64,000 bases of DNA from positions 29,699,236 through 29,763,235 of the forward strand of contig NC_082603.1 in NCBI RefSeq assembly GCF_030936135.1, given 5' to 3'. Shown one piece after another: positions 38,006 to 50,110 of this stretch (within the stretch, counting starts at the first letter, position 1; each line of letters begins with the position of its first letter). The stretch comes from Gavia stellata (taxonomy: Eukaryota; Chordata; Aves; Gaviiformes; Gaviidae). The notes under the pieces are model-generated. The model saw only the letters and a list, made by a program, of their open reading frames with translations. It was not told the DNA's origin and made no database searches. The translations under genes and the position numbers were made by a program.

Positions 38006-41000
38006 GATCTCATTTTGTATAAGGACAGGTAAGTTCTAGTTAGAAATAATTCCTCTGCTATGCAATTTATTCTGGCTCATTTTTGTTGTGAACCCACCCT
38101 TCATTTCAGACTCTCCAGTATTTTGATCCTGTTTTTCTTCAACAGCTCTGCTATGATCTTCTTGGAGTGTTTGGGCCAAGCTAAGTTACACTCCAGCAAG
38201 TCCTTTAAAACAACCACATAGGTCCCAGCTGAGGGAACCTGATGCTTGATGTGCTGCAGAAAGTGTGCAGAGTCCCTTTGGTTTTAACTGCATTCATAGG
38301 CTGAGCAGTATTGCACATAGCAATTCCTAACAAGAAACAGCATTTATGTTTGTCACTTATTAGTTCAAGCCTCCAAACACAGGGTACTCAATCAATTCCT
38401 CTCCACATATTCATCTGATCAATTTGCAGTGTCATGACAAAAGCAGAGAAATATCCCATATCCCAGACGGCACAAGGACCTTTCTGAAAGAAAATTTTCC
38501 AGTATTAAGGTTCAATGCAATTAGTTTTCAAGGTTCTATCTGTTTCCCAGTCTCGCAATATCTCTGATTCAGCCTAGTGACAGGGAACGGACTCAAAAAG
38601 CTTTGTTCTTTCATACTTAAACATCAAAAGATGTTACTAACTTTCTCTCTGTCACTTTATGTATGTCCCCAGGCAATGTTAATGCCTTTCAAGAGCACTA
38701 AGCGAAGCGTGAGCTGCCTGAAGCTTGCTGCTCTTCAGCACTGTTAGCAGTGGACTCCTGAGCACCAGGCGCCTTCGCTTGCCTCTATATGCCGTTTTCC
38801 CAGGTTGTGTGTGTGATGCTGGCATTGCACTCTGGCAAAGGACCTCACCTTTGGCTCTCCAGAGGGCAATGTTTCAACTGGTGCTTCTAAGATATAAAAC
38901 TTTTCCACAGTTTGGCTCGAAGTTCTCATCGACCATTGCGATGTATCTGCTTGTGGGATGACAGCAAGTATTCTGGCTCAGTACTGCAAAATGCTAAGCG
39001 AAAATATTCATTGAAATCAAGTGAGGTTATTTATTCAAATCATAGATCAAAACCCTTCCTTGAAGTTGTTCCCCAAAGATTATAATGGGGAAAATAGTAT
39101 ATATAAAATGTTTCCAGGGCTCTGCTATCGTATAAACATAGCCTTAGGTTGCAACTTGTAACTGCACAAGGTCTAAGGCAAAATCATCCTGCATTTGAAA
39201 GGACAGAATGCTTTACAGTCTTACCTAAAGATCACTAGGGACACATAACAGGTCCATAGGCTGACCATAGGCTTTAGTTTAACACACATATTAGGATGGT
39301 GTTAGATTAGGAAAGAAAGTTCATAGAGAATTAGAACTGATCACTAGGCATCACCTATCTCCTATCATCTATGGAACTATATTAACTAGCTTTTAATTTG
39401 TGTTGCAGTTTAAACCATCAATGGCTCAGCATTGTCACTACGGTGTGATAGCGTGGTCTGGAAATGTCCACAGTCTGTTGTGGGAGCAATGAACAGAACA
39501 GTCAGCAAACGTCACACGCAGGCGTTTCATGCTGTAATACACAGAAAACAGACATTACAAAGCCAAGTACTCTGCAGAGACATTTTGGTTAACTGTTAAA
39601 TGGTGTGGGAAGTTTTTACTGTTTGCTGTAACAAAACCTTTGTGCTGCTCCTATAGAAACCATCGCTTGTATTAAGTTTGTTCACACATTCTATGGCTTT
39701 TGTAACTACGTTGGTCCCTGGCATCCTCTGGTATCAGCCCCTGGGTTCTGAGGAACGTGTAAAACTCACAAAACCCAGCAGAAAAGAACTTAGAATAAGC
39801 TCAGAGTTTCAAAAAGACCTAAAGCTTTTTACCTCAAATTATACAGAATCTCTCTGAGGCCCAGTGTCTGTTCATCATAAACAGCACGGTGTGTGAGCTG
39901 CCGCTCTGAGGCAGGTTTGGGTCCCTGCGACAGCTATCAATCACTGTCACTCTATCTCAGCCTACCTGACAAGTAAGAGGTGCTGAGGTGGCTATTGCAT
40001 CTTTCTGGAATAATACTCCACAAGTATTATCAGAATAACATTCAAAGGCCAGTTTCCCATCTTAGTGTTTCTTGGCTTGTAAAGAATTGACAAGTCCATG
40101 CCATGCTAAATATTGTTTGGAAAATAATCAGTCTGGGCCCCTACTGACATTGTGTGACCTGACATAAGTCAACAGCCGTTCAGTGCCTTGTCCTCCTTTC
40201 CTGTACTATAGAGATAATACAGGTTTCCTGCTCAGGAGTTTGCAGAAAAGGTTGTTGCAAGGCAATGAGAGTTTCTGGGCTGGAAGCTCTATAGGAACAT
40301 GGTGTGCTTCCAGCCGCAGGGGAGCTGGAGGGAAACCAGCCCACTTCTTTCAGTGTTTTTTGTGAGACAATGAAATGCTCAGAGCAGGCCATCAAGTGTC
40401 AAACGAGGACTGTCAGAATAAGGAACTGCTAATGTAAATTCAGGTTAGGCTCATCTTCAAGTTATGAAACTACATCATGGCCAAACAATTAACATTTTTC
40501 TTCGATGGCTTTCTTACCCCAACTCCGTATGTAATGGCTCTGAGCTGAAAAGCAACTCTGTGTTTCTTGTGATTCACTGGGTGAAGTGCACTAGAATGCT
40601 GCGGGTGACAACTGCTGTATAAACATGAGGGGTTTTCATCTTTCTTTCTTCTGTTTTACCAGAAGTGTCTCAGTTGCTAAGAAAAACTCTCCAGGGTATG
40701 TTTAAAGCACTGTACTTCAGTTTTGCATAGACAGAATGAGATCTTACAGAGAACTCATACTCATGAATTGGAGCGTATGTATGCATTACGATTATGCTGT
40801 TCGCAAATCCCCATCTGAAATCACGACTCCAAAGTGGCCTTAATTTTATAATTCCGTATCATTCAAATTTCTTACTAGTTGATCTAGGGGAAAAAAGGAT
40901 TACAAAAAGGACTATATTACAAAACCATATTGCCATATTACAAACAAGACTGTAAAACAAAGTGTGTAAGAAATATAAAACATCATATTTGGAACGAATA

Positions 41001-44000
41001 TACCATTGGCAATTGTAAGTACTGTTAGAGTAGAAGGCAATGACAACAAATTAGAAATATATGATATAGTCTGAGATTAGTGTAATTAGTGGTTATTGTG
41101 TTTGCTTCAAGTGTGGATACTGAAAAATGAAGGCACTGGGAGGCTACAGATACGGCATACGAAATTAGATATCGAAAATGTGGCACAAAATTGATCATTA
41201 AACTCTTAAAAGCCTTGGAGAAATCTGTTTTGTGTGGATTCTGGGCCATATTGTTGATACAGTGTATGGAAAATCAGAGCAGGATACTAGCGTTCGATAC
41301 TGAAATATGTACTAGGGACTTTGTACGATCCTGAATCTTAGATTGCGGGTCCCTGGATCGGGGGTGTTACTACAGGTGCACACAAATGACCTAATATCAG
41401 GACCTGAACTGAACCCCTGGGTGTTACCCCAGCACAAATCACTGCAATAATAAAACAACTGGATATATTGCTTATTTTCTAGTTTGTTTCTTGCTGTGCC
41501 ATGACTTCTTTTCCTCCCTCTGCCTTCTTGCTTCACCCCCCAAAAAGCCCAACCCTGAGCAGAACTGTATCATTCTGAGGTCTAGTGGATGAGATGCTGG
41601 GAAGCACAAGGGGAGGAGGAATTCTTCCTTCTCCATCTACCAAAGGAGAAGAGCTACCTGGGAGAGTTCTTCTCTCTCAGATGATGAAGTGAAAAATTGC
41701 CGACAGAGTGAATTTCTTTCCGCACTGAACCAAAAGTTTGTACTGTAACAAGGAACACTATTATTTTGCTTTCTTGGTGTGGCAATTACATGTACAAAGT
41801 CTCCTAGACTGTCCATCTGGATAGGTGTGTACAGCTACAAGAACTACCTTCACACATACATCGCAGAGAGGAGTTGTTACTGACAGCTGAATAAAAGGTA
41901 AGCAAGCTGCAAAACTGCTTTTATTACAATATAACACAGAAACAGAAGCACCGGAACAAGGCCGTTTTTCTGTTTCTACAACGTCATGCGGCTTCTTTAC
42001 CTGACTGCATCTTTTTTCCAGGATTAATCCAAGTGACACTTAACGACACAACATGATGTGGTGACAGTGTGTTCTACATCTGAGTACAAAACCAGCACTC
42101 CACTGGTGATCTTTTCACAGCTGCAGGAAGCATCCTGCAGTGAATGCTTTCATCATTTAAAGCCATGTATTCATAAGTCTATTTAATTAAGAGTCGGTCG
42201 CCATTCCTTCTGAAGTATATTGCTGCTTTAATAAAGGAGGTCGCCTGTATGCTTAGATCAATACAAACAAATGAAAGAGAAAGCAGACAGTGGCTTAGGA
42301 GCTGTGGCGCTGAGATAAACTCCTTTACTTAGGCAATCCAGTGATCCTGAAGACTTCAACAGGTCTTCCATACTTTCCAAGTAATGCCATTAGGATCACA
42401 TACCTATGACTCTTTCTTTATGACCTCGGAGGCTTTGGAGGAACAATTTTCTTCCCAATAGGACATAAAATTTAGCCTTTGTAACATCAGGTAAGAAGAA
42501 AGAGCGGGAAGATATTGGCCTTTTGGTAATACCCTCATAATATCAGAGCAAGATGGTTATAAGCCAAGATTTGCAGTACAATTTTCACCTCTTAACAGAT
42601 TTTGATTACGCCTCCTGAACATAATCTCTAGGTTGAGAACAGACTGCTATTAACAGTCTATAGTCTCTGCTATAGACTGCATTAACCACATATAATTTAT
42701 AATACACTGAAATGAGACTGTCTAATAGGGTTTTTTTTTTTGATGCTTTGTCACTTCAGAGGGAAAATAGTCAAAAAGGGGAGGGCCTTACCCATCTAAA
42801 CCATATGTTACAGCATCATCGATATCTGTGTAAAAGAGATATAAGTGTGTCCAGAACAGGCAGCAAACTGTTCAGAGACAGCCTCAAAACACTTTAAACT
42901 GTTTTTGATGGTGTTTTAGTGTAACAAAAGAGCCTGCCTTAATTTGGGTTTGCCTTTTCAACCAGTGGTGCAAAATTGGATGATACTTCATAAACTTATC
43001 GGTACTAACACACTTGACAGCTTTTATGAAAATAGTTCATTTTATAATATTTAAACTCTGCAAGCCTCTGAGTTTTCAAGTGCTATGAAGAAAACTCCCC
43101 ACAACATGCACTTTATATGTGGCTTTAATTATCTGCAATGTGTGTCACTTTTATTGAGGATGTTCCCAGGTGCCTGTTTGCTGTGTTGACTAGATGTTCC
43201 CCGGGGTGGATCACTGACAATCGTTAGTCATGGTGGAAGAAAGCCCGCTCTAGTGCTGCACATTGGTTTGGACTGAGGATCTGAACAAGCCACTCGGAGG
43301 CAGTGAGCATTACACGCTCAAAAAAAAGATCAGGGCTTAAAATGTCACCCAATTCTCCAACACCTTGAGCCACCTGTAATTGCTTACTTCTGTACACATG
43401 GCTTCCCAACTGTTTTATTACTAGACTGTTACACTCTGCAAAGGTAGCATTTACTTACCTTTCCCAAGTGAAACAAATGCCCAGAATAGTACCTAGCAAA
43501 GAATCAGGAAAAGTCTGCTCCTCTAAAACAGCTTTACCTTCTTGAACTGCCATAAAATATTAACTATGTTAAGAGAAAAAGTAACCACACTTCTGTCACC
43601 ACTGCTATTTTTTTTTCAGGCTGCTGAAAACAAGAGCCATGGGCCTTACACCCACCGCATACAAGAATGTTTTTCATGTACTGCCATCTGTCGTTAGAGT
43701 ACACCCATTTCATCACTACACTGTGCTGCCAGGGTTGTTACTCCAGCAGTTAGCATATCCCCTCCAAGAAGTCTGTTAAAAGCACAGTTAAGTTGGAAGA
43801 ACTGCTCTAATTCATACATGCTCTGCCTGAGACAGCATACAATGAGATTCTAACAATTCTGCTTTCAGTTGTAGCAATAGCCAGTATCAGTGTTGTTTTT
43901 TCTCCCACAATTTACTTCAATAGTAAGTTTCTATCTTTATTCAGACCATAGCCAGAGCATTCATGTTCTAAATCAGCAGTGAACTTACAGCAAAACATAC

Positions 44001-45230
44001 ACACATGTATCACAAACTTTGCATATTATAAAGGATATAATAATAATTATAAATTATAAAGGATCGTGTCAGTGCATGAACACATTTACATATACTGCCC
44101 TACTTACTTAGACAGCTGTTTCAGAATACGTACGTTTAGTTACGGTTTGCATGTATTTAAGCTGTGGATTTGAGTCCCAAATCTGATCAGTTGGCACCTT
44201 ATTCCCTAAATCTGTATTATAAAAAATAGAACATAATGTTTCAGAAGCTGGCAGGAGAGTAAAACAGTTTGTGTAACTGAGTAAGGGGTGATCACCGTGC
44301 ATTGGAGAGCAATCCTAAAGCAGTCAGCACGCGTGGCAGTCAGATACACAGTGACAATCCAGTTGGCAAGATGCTAAAAACAACATTCAGGCTAAAGGTA
44401 TTTAAAACCTGTGTGCGTGCCTTGTCTGAAATGGAATCTCCGCCTTGGATACTTATCTGTAATTCAGTAGGTCTAGGCCAATTCCTAGCTCTTTTACTTA
44501 TTTCCTCCACAATCTGGGGCAGCTCTGTTAATCTCTGCCCCTGTAGCTCATCTGCCCAGCAGAGCTAATTAAGTTGCTTTCTCTCCTGCCTATTTCATTT
44601 GCAAGATCTATAGGCAGAGAAGTTTCTATGTACATACTGCTATACAGGCTCATTACTGTTTTGGGCTTGGTATCATCTGAATGTGACTTAAATGTTTCTA
44701 GATCTAAGCTGACCAGGGAAAAGCTTCACACTTTCAGGGCCTAAAGCAGCATGTCCCCCCTTGGACCTGGAATCGTCGCAGACAGCAAGAGGCACTGTCC
44801 AGGACAACATGCCGCCTGGACGAACTTCTCACAGTTGAAAAAGTTGACAGTACAAGCAAAGGACAGTATTTCTGTGTCCAGAGAGAGCAAAATAAGCATG
44901 GTTTTGAAGTGCAAGTGGTGAGACTTAAACACCATGTGAAAACAGCTCAAAATCTGTGCTTATTCCAGCAGGAGGTTAGCTCAGAAAATAGGTGGGATTC
45001 ACAACAGCCTCTGAAGGGCAGAAACCTTTACACAGCAGCAAGCTGTTCAGCCTGAGCCCAGTACAGAATTACAGTTCCTGGTTATAAACACTTGCACAGG
45101 AGGAAAAAAAAAAAAAATCTTTCAGAACTCATTTACTGTGTATGATTGCTCTTTAGTCAATTTGATGCTGTAATGCACTGAAGCTTATTTCCACTGGTCA
45201 CCATGGATTTTTATATTAAAAATACAGGCT
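38006..45230. other. Non-coding sequence, nothing recognised
   Basis: More than 7 kb without a recognisable gene, transposon or RNA. It is AT-rich with ordinary low-complexity patches. I looked for the SHISAL2A transmembrane exon (Trp-Trp followed by a Gly/Ala-rich helix) and its Cys-Cys-Asp-Asp motif here and elsewhere to the left, and found neither. Confidence 0.5.
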
Positions 45231-45286
45231 CTATTCCTATATTCCACAGACTATTTCTATATTCCACAGACTATCCCTATATTCTT
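45231..45286 (+). repeat. 20-bp tandem repeat (about 2.7 copies)
   Basis: The unit CTATATTCCACAGACTATTT recurs with period 20 and small changes. Confidence 0.85.
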
Positions 45287-45441
45287 ACTTAATGTACTAT
45301 AGAAATCTAGGGGCAATATAATTCCACACGAAAAACTATGTACAGCCGTCTTGAAACTGGCTGCTGATATTGTTCAATACACTTGAAGTAGAACCTATGC
45401 AAGAACCCTCTTTCACTTGTAGCTCTCAAGGTTGTCACATG

Positions 45442-45468
45442 CAAAACAAAACAAAACAAAACAAAAAA
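45442..45468 (+). repeat. (AAAAC)n microsatellite
   Basis: About five AAAAC units followed by an A-run. Confidence 0.92.
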
Positions 45469-47871
45469 ATAATCACACAGTATCAAGGTTTATTTGTACA
45501 CTTGATTAATCTTCTGGTTTTCCTCTCAGTTTGCATCCTTTGGTGATTTATTACCCTTATCTATCCAAAATCCACTATAAATGTAAAATTTAAATTTTTG
45601 ATCTGGAACTATTAAAACATTCTCAGTTTTAAAAAAAAAAATTCCTTCCAAGACACTTGTAGTGAGCTTTGTTGATGCTGCCTTTAAGAGTGACAGTACA
45701 GTTGCATAAATCAATTAACACACTTTGAAGCTTTCTCAGGATAGCAAAGCTTCAGTGACAAAGATGTTTAAGAACAGCTTTGAAAGAACGAAGAGAGGTC
45801 TTAAACAACAACCATTTGGCTCAGGTACTTCAACAGAACATACCTAGAGCGTTTAAAAATCTGTGAGTGCTTTTAAGTATCTAGCCGCCAGCTCTCACAG
45901 AGGAACCATCCCACTGCACTCAACAGATTACTCCTGCACATATTAGTTAAGTGCTGGGCCTTGACTTTTAAGCCACAGCCTAAGAGGAGGAAGAAAGAGC
46001 CAGCTGCTGTTTGTGCAAATCTGGCATGTTCTGAATTTTTTAAGCAGTAAGTAGCAGAAAACATGCTAGCATACTTAATTCACTATTCCTCCTAAAAAAC
46101 AGTGAAAATTAGTTAGAAATAATTCTTTAATTTCAGCTGTTGCTATTGGCTGTGTGCACGTGTAAATGCTGGCATGCTGACAAGCACACGATTGCATGTA
46201 CTTTGCTAACTTGACAAACAAGCAGACATCCTTTCAGCCGTATGGTTGTAGCACAAACCAGTATCCAGAACTATCCTCTGGTCCTTCAAACATAATGTAC
46301 ATTTTGGACTGGAGAGCCCATATCGTTAGCAGCTCTAACAGAACCTCTTCATGTGTTCTGAATGTATATAGCACAAACCCAGCAACTGCGTGCAGCACCC
46401 AGCACTTGCACAGGAGTGCCACATCCCACGTCAGGATGTTTGCACACCAACTCTGTTGTAGGTGAACCCTCAGTGTCATTTTTCGCTCTCAGTTACCAAG
46501 GCATTTGTTTCTTTCTTTTCAGATTGAGAGATACTGTTTTTTATTTAAAAGAATACAAAGCAACTGTGAGCTGCTTTTTACCATAAGGGGGGGGGGGGGG
46601 GGGGGAAGGAGAGTATTGCAGAAGATTCATACCACAATGTTTAGAAAAGTCAATGAATATATAAAAATGGCAAATGGGATCAAAAGCAGTCATCAGACTG
46701 AGTAGAACAGCAAAGCATGAAGTTAAGCAGGAAGGAGCCTAGTGACAAGAGGGTTTCCACGGGCACCCCCTGTGCAAATCAGTGTTCCTGGTAAAGCGAG
46801 GTCTGTGACAGAGCCAGGGACACACACCGAGCAGGGGCCTGCACAGGTGGGCATTTCAAATCAACAAGTACACACGGATGCAGCTCACATTGTGAATGGC
46901 AATGCATCCGCATTCAGAGGCTGTCACACAACAGAAATCTGTTTCAATTTTGTAGGCTAGACTTCCATCTAAGAAGACAGCAGCTTAGTACAACTCTATC
47001 CCAAGAGTGCACACTGCTATAGAACAGCTTTTACTTGCACGCTGAAGTGATCCACCCCTCAGTTTCTTCACAGCTTTCCCACATGGCCCTGTTTCCTGAA
47101 CCCAGTTTTTTACTGAAGATGTTCTTGGACAAGACGTTTTTGGCTTGGCACCAATTGTATGCTTAATTATTTAGAAAAATCAAAGTATATCCAATAATTC
47201 CATAACATTGATTTATAATCAAATAATAAACATTTGCACAAATGAAATAATTATATTAACAGCCTGTAAAACTTACAGACTGAATTGAGAAATCAGAACT
47301 TCTAAGATGAAATTAGGGCATTAAACATACAATTTAAACATCAGCAAGATATCCAATTATTATTTTTCCCTATGACAAGTCATTTCTTTTTTTCCTCCTA
47401 GTCACAAGTGCCATTTTGATGGTATGACAACAAAGTAACTAAATCAGCAAATCTAAATACAATCTTAGGGTAACAAACGTTACCTTCAGCAAAAAAAAGT
47501 TCTCAAGTTTCTCCAGCCACCCTGGTACAAAGCAGCCTTAGAGCAGATCACCCAAGTGTGCACACTATCAAAATTCCACAACTGCTTGTAGGAGAGATGG
47601 CACAGTTCTGAGTGTCCAAGTTTGGATTACCTTGCAACTGTGATTTTGTGTGTTAGAATTGGTCCAGGCACAAGCCTCGATACTGAAGCGCTAGACACAA
47701 TACAGAGCATTTCATACTTGAAACCATGGGGACAAACTTTTAAAAGGCCAGAAGTTTTCGCCTTCCTTAAAGAGGAGGGATCCAAGCAATACACTGAAGA
47801 ACCTGTGTACTTAAAAATGTAGAAAGGCACAGCAGAGTTGGTCATGTTTGTTGGATCCACAAAAATAGAAG
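45469..47871. other. Non-coding sequence downstream of COA7
   Basis: Apart from the poly-G tract at 46587-46605, I recognise no feature. The part nearest 47.8 kb lies just beyond the first COA7 polyadenylation signal and could be used by longer COA7 transcripts. Confidence 0.5.
46587..46605 (+). repeat. Poly-G tract (19 G)
   Basis: An uninterrupted run of 19 G on the plus strand, so C on the COA7-sense strand. It is a potential quadruplex-forming and assembly-error-prone site. Confidence 0.97.
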
Positions 47872-47877
47872 TTTATT
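47872..47877 (-). terminator. COA7: Candidate COA7 polyadenylation signal (AATAAA)
   Basis: TTTATT on the plus strand reads AATAAA on the minus strand, about 120 bases past the COA7 stop codon. Two more AATAAA hexamers lie at 47903-47908 and 47907-47912. Which one is used cannot be told from sequence. Confidence 0.5.
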
Positions 47878-47997
47878 TGCATATGCAAATACTTACAGGA
47901 TATTTATTTATTATGAATGAAAACTGTATGCTCACAATTTAAGTAACAAGTTCACTTGCCATTTAAAACTGCAGTCTTAATAACTGCTCTGACAGTT

Positions 47998-48446
47998 TTA
48001 CTCCCCAAACGTTAAAGAACTTGAGGCTTCTTTCTGTTCTTTATGCAACTGTTTTGCCCTGTTTTTCAAATCTTCTGCCTTAGCATCATTCCTCTCAGTG
48101 CCATCTCCCAGTTTGTACATTCGACTGGCATTGGCACAAGCCCATATGTGACCCAGCTCACACCCTTTCAGCGAGTACTTCAAAGCATGGTTCATGTCCT
48201 TAGGGACCCCAGGTGCTCCTTGCAGATATATTACACTGAGGTTGAAGCAGCTAGGAGCAAAATTGCCATCACAGGCTTTTGTATAATAGTCTCTAGCAAC
48301 AACCGGGTCAGGTTTATCATCATTTACTCTCCCATCATGGGCCAACAGCCCAACGTTATGACATGCATTTACTGACTTCTTCCCACCTTTCTCACATGAC
48401 TTCATAAAAGAGTTGTAGGCAGCTTTCAAATCTGCGTCGAGTCCAC
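47998..48446 (-). CDS. COA7: COA7 exon 3 with stop codon
   Basis: 449 coding bases giving the last 149 residues and TAA (48000-47998). The acceptor is CTGACAG. It contains three of the five cysteine pairs and ends in LTFGE. The preceding intron is 1097 nt (48447-49543) and contains no recognisable repeat. Confidence 0.97.
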
Positions 48447-49870
48447 CTGTCAGCCAAGAAACCAAAAGATTACTGAAAGGACAGGCTAAACCAGATGGGA
48501 GCTCTCTGCTTTGCAGCATGCTTCCCAGTGCTCTTTAGGAAATACAGCATCCCTCACTTCAAATGCTACTGACAAAATTTAAGACTTCAGAGACATTACT
48601 GTTGTCTCAGTTACAAAGGTTTTGCTAATGTCTTCAAGTTAGGAAACCCTCTCCACTCCCCAGTAATCACAAGTTCTGCAGACAAAAAAACCAAACCCAA
48701 ACAAAACCACAAAACATTCTTTCCACTACTACATCTATGGATTTCTTAATAGCATATATTAGGCAAAGTATTCTTTTGCCAGTATACCTATAGGTACACT
48801 AAGATTGTTACTAGTTTTGAACTACAGTAAAAATATGTTCCTTGCTAGTATTGTCGTTTGGAAGAAGACTCACTAGTTTCACTGCTTCCAATTGCTGTAC
48901 CAGCAGATACATGTTGGGCAGACTTGGGGCCTACTTATGTGTCTGTAAGCAGTGTTACCAGTCTGTAAGTTTATTTCTTCCTTACTTTCTGTAAAAAAGA
49001 ACAGCCAGACAGGAAGAAGTCCAAATTTTAAGAACACGACACACAGCAACATTCAGCACTGAATATACTTACCACTTATACAGACATAATTATAAAAAAT
49101 AATACAGGGGGTTAACCTAAAGTTGATTCTTCAGAAGGAAGCAATTTAAGGTTTTCCACCTTTCCACAGCTTTTATTACGTGACCATAAAAGGGGAAGGA
49201 CAGGTAGCTCCTCCCTCAAGGTCAGAAGGAAATGCAAGTGCTCAACACCTTTGGAAGAGCAAGAGCTGTGTTTCCTCGCAGGCGCCAGCCGCCCTCCCCG
49301 CCCCAGTGCCCGTACACAGAGGAGTCCAGGCTGCTGGCAGGGCCTCCGCAGACCGGCGTCCTCTGTGCTGCGGGTGAAGAACCCGCGACACCCCCACCGC
49401 TGTGCCAAGCCGCCAGCCGCTCCGGCGCGGGCAGCAGAGAGGAGGGGTTTCGGGGCAACCGAAGGCACGGGGGCCGGAAAGGGAGCCCCCGAGGGGGAAG
49501 CAGAGGCAGCGACACAGCGCCGGGACTGCCCATCCCCGCTCACCTTTGCCGATGGTCTGGTAGGCCCCCAGCTTGTAGCAGCTCTCGCTGTGCCCGTGCG
49601 CCTCGCAGTTGTCGCGCAGCACCCGCGCCGCCGCCACGAAGTCCTTCTTCACGGCGTCCAGGTAGTCGGCGAGGCGCTGGCAGCCTGCAAGGCACCGGTG
49701 AGGGGGGTTGAGGCTCCCACCGGCCCCCGGGCGGCGGGCAGGGGGCCGCGGCGGGCCGGCTTACCGTCCGGGTCCTTCTCCTTGAAGCACTGGTAGCTGT
49801 ACTCGACGTGCAGGTTCTCCAGGTAACCCCTCACCTCCTCCTCGTCCTCGAAGTTGATGAGCCCGGCCAT
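47998..49870 (-). CDS. COA7: Cytochrome c oxidase assembly factor 7, complete, three exons
   Basis: The coding exons on the minus strand are 49870-49765, 49684-49544 and 48446-47998. They join in phase to 231 residues, the same length as I recall for the human protein. COA7 (SELRC1/RESA1) is a soluble mitochondrial intermembrane-space protein needed for complex IV assembly, taken in through the MIA40 disulfide relay; recessive mutations in people cause neuropathy with ataxia. The chain is made of Sel1-like helix-turn-helix repeats. Ten cysteines fall in pairs at 28/37, 62/71, 100/111, 141/149 and 178/186, one pair per repeat. Strongly conserved segments include [37 protein letters not shown] and the C-terminal LTFG. 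There is no N-terminal presequence, as expected. The start is the first ATG, inside a CpG island, and [13 protein letters not shown] matches the family N-terminus. All splice sites are GT-AG. Confidence 0.97.
49544..49684 (-). CDS. COA7: COA7 exon 2
   Basis: 141 bases, phase 1 at both ends. Encodes residues from Cys37 through GAYQTIGK, covering Cys62 and Cys71. The acceptor is CCTTGCAG and the donor GTGAGC. The intron separating it from exon 1 is only 80 nt (49685-49764). Confidence 0.96.
49765..49870 (-). CDS. COA7: COA7 exon 1 (coding part)
   Basis: Encodes residues 1-35 plus the first base of Gly36 (phase 1 end). The donor is GTAAGC. The acidic stretch FEDEEEV opens the protein, and KEKDPDG ends the exon. 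Confidence 0.96.
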
Positions 49871-50110
49871 GCCGGCGCTGACAGGGCCGCCGCGCAGGCC
49901 CGCCCGCGAGCGCCGAGCGATCGATACGGCGCCTTCCGCGAGCGCCGAGCCATCGATGCAGCTCCGCCCGCCGGGGCGGAGCCCGCTCCCCGCTGCCGCG
50001 GGGCCGCCCCCTCCCCGGCTCCTCCTGCCGCCCCGCCGACACCGCGACCGGCGAGGTACCGGCCAGCCGGCACGGCTCTGAGGCCGCTCGGTGGTGGAAG
50101 TCCCCGCGTT

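Larger units (their letters stand above)
49250..50110. promoter_or_regulatory. COA7: CpG island at the 5' end of COA7
   Basis: Dense CpG and high GC over about 860 bases, spanning COA7 exons 1-2, the tiny first intron and about 240 bases upstream of the start codon. This is the typical layout of a housekeeping promoter; the transcription start is probably within 49.9-50.1 kb. Long open frames on both strands here (up to 189 codons) are by-products of GC content. Confidence 0.85.
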
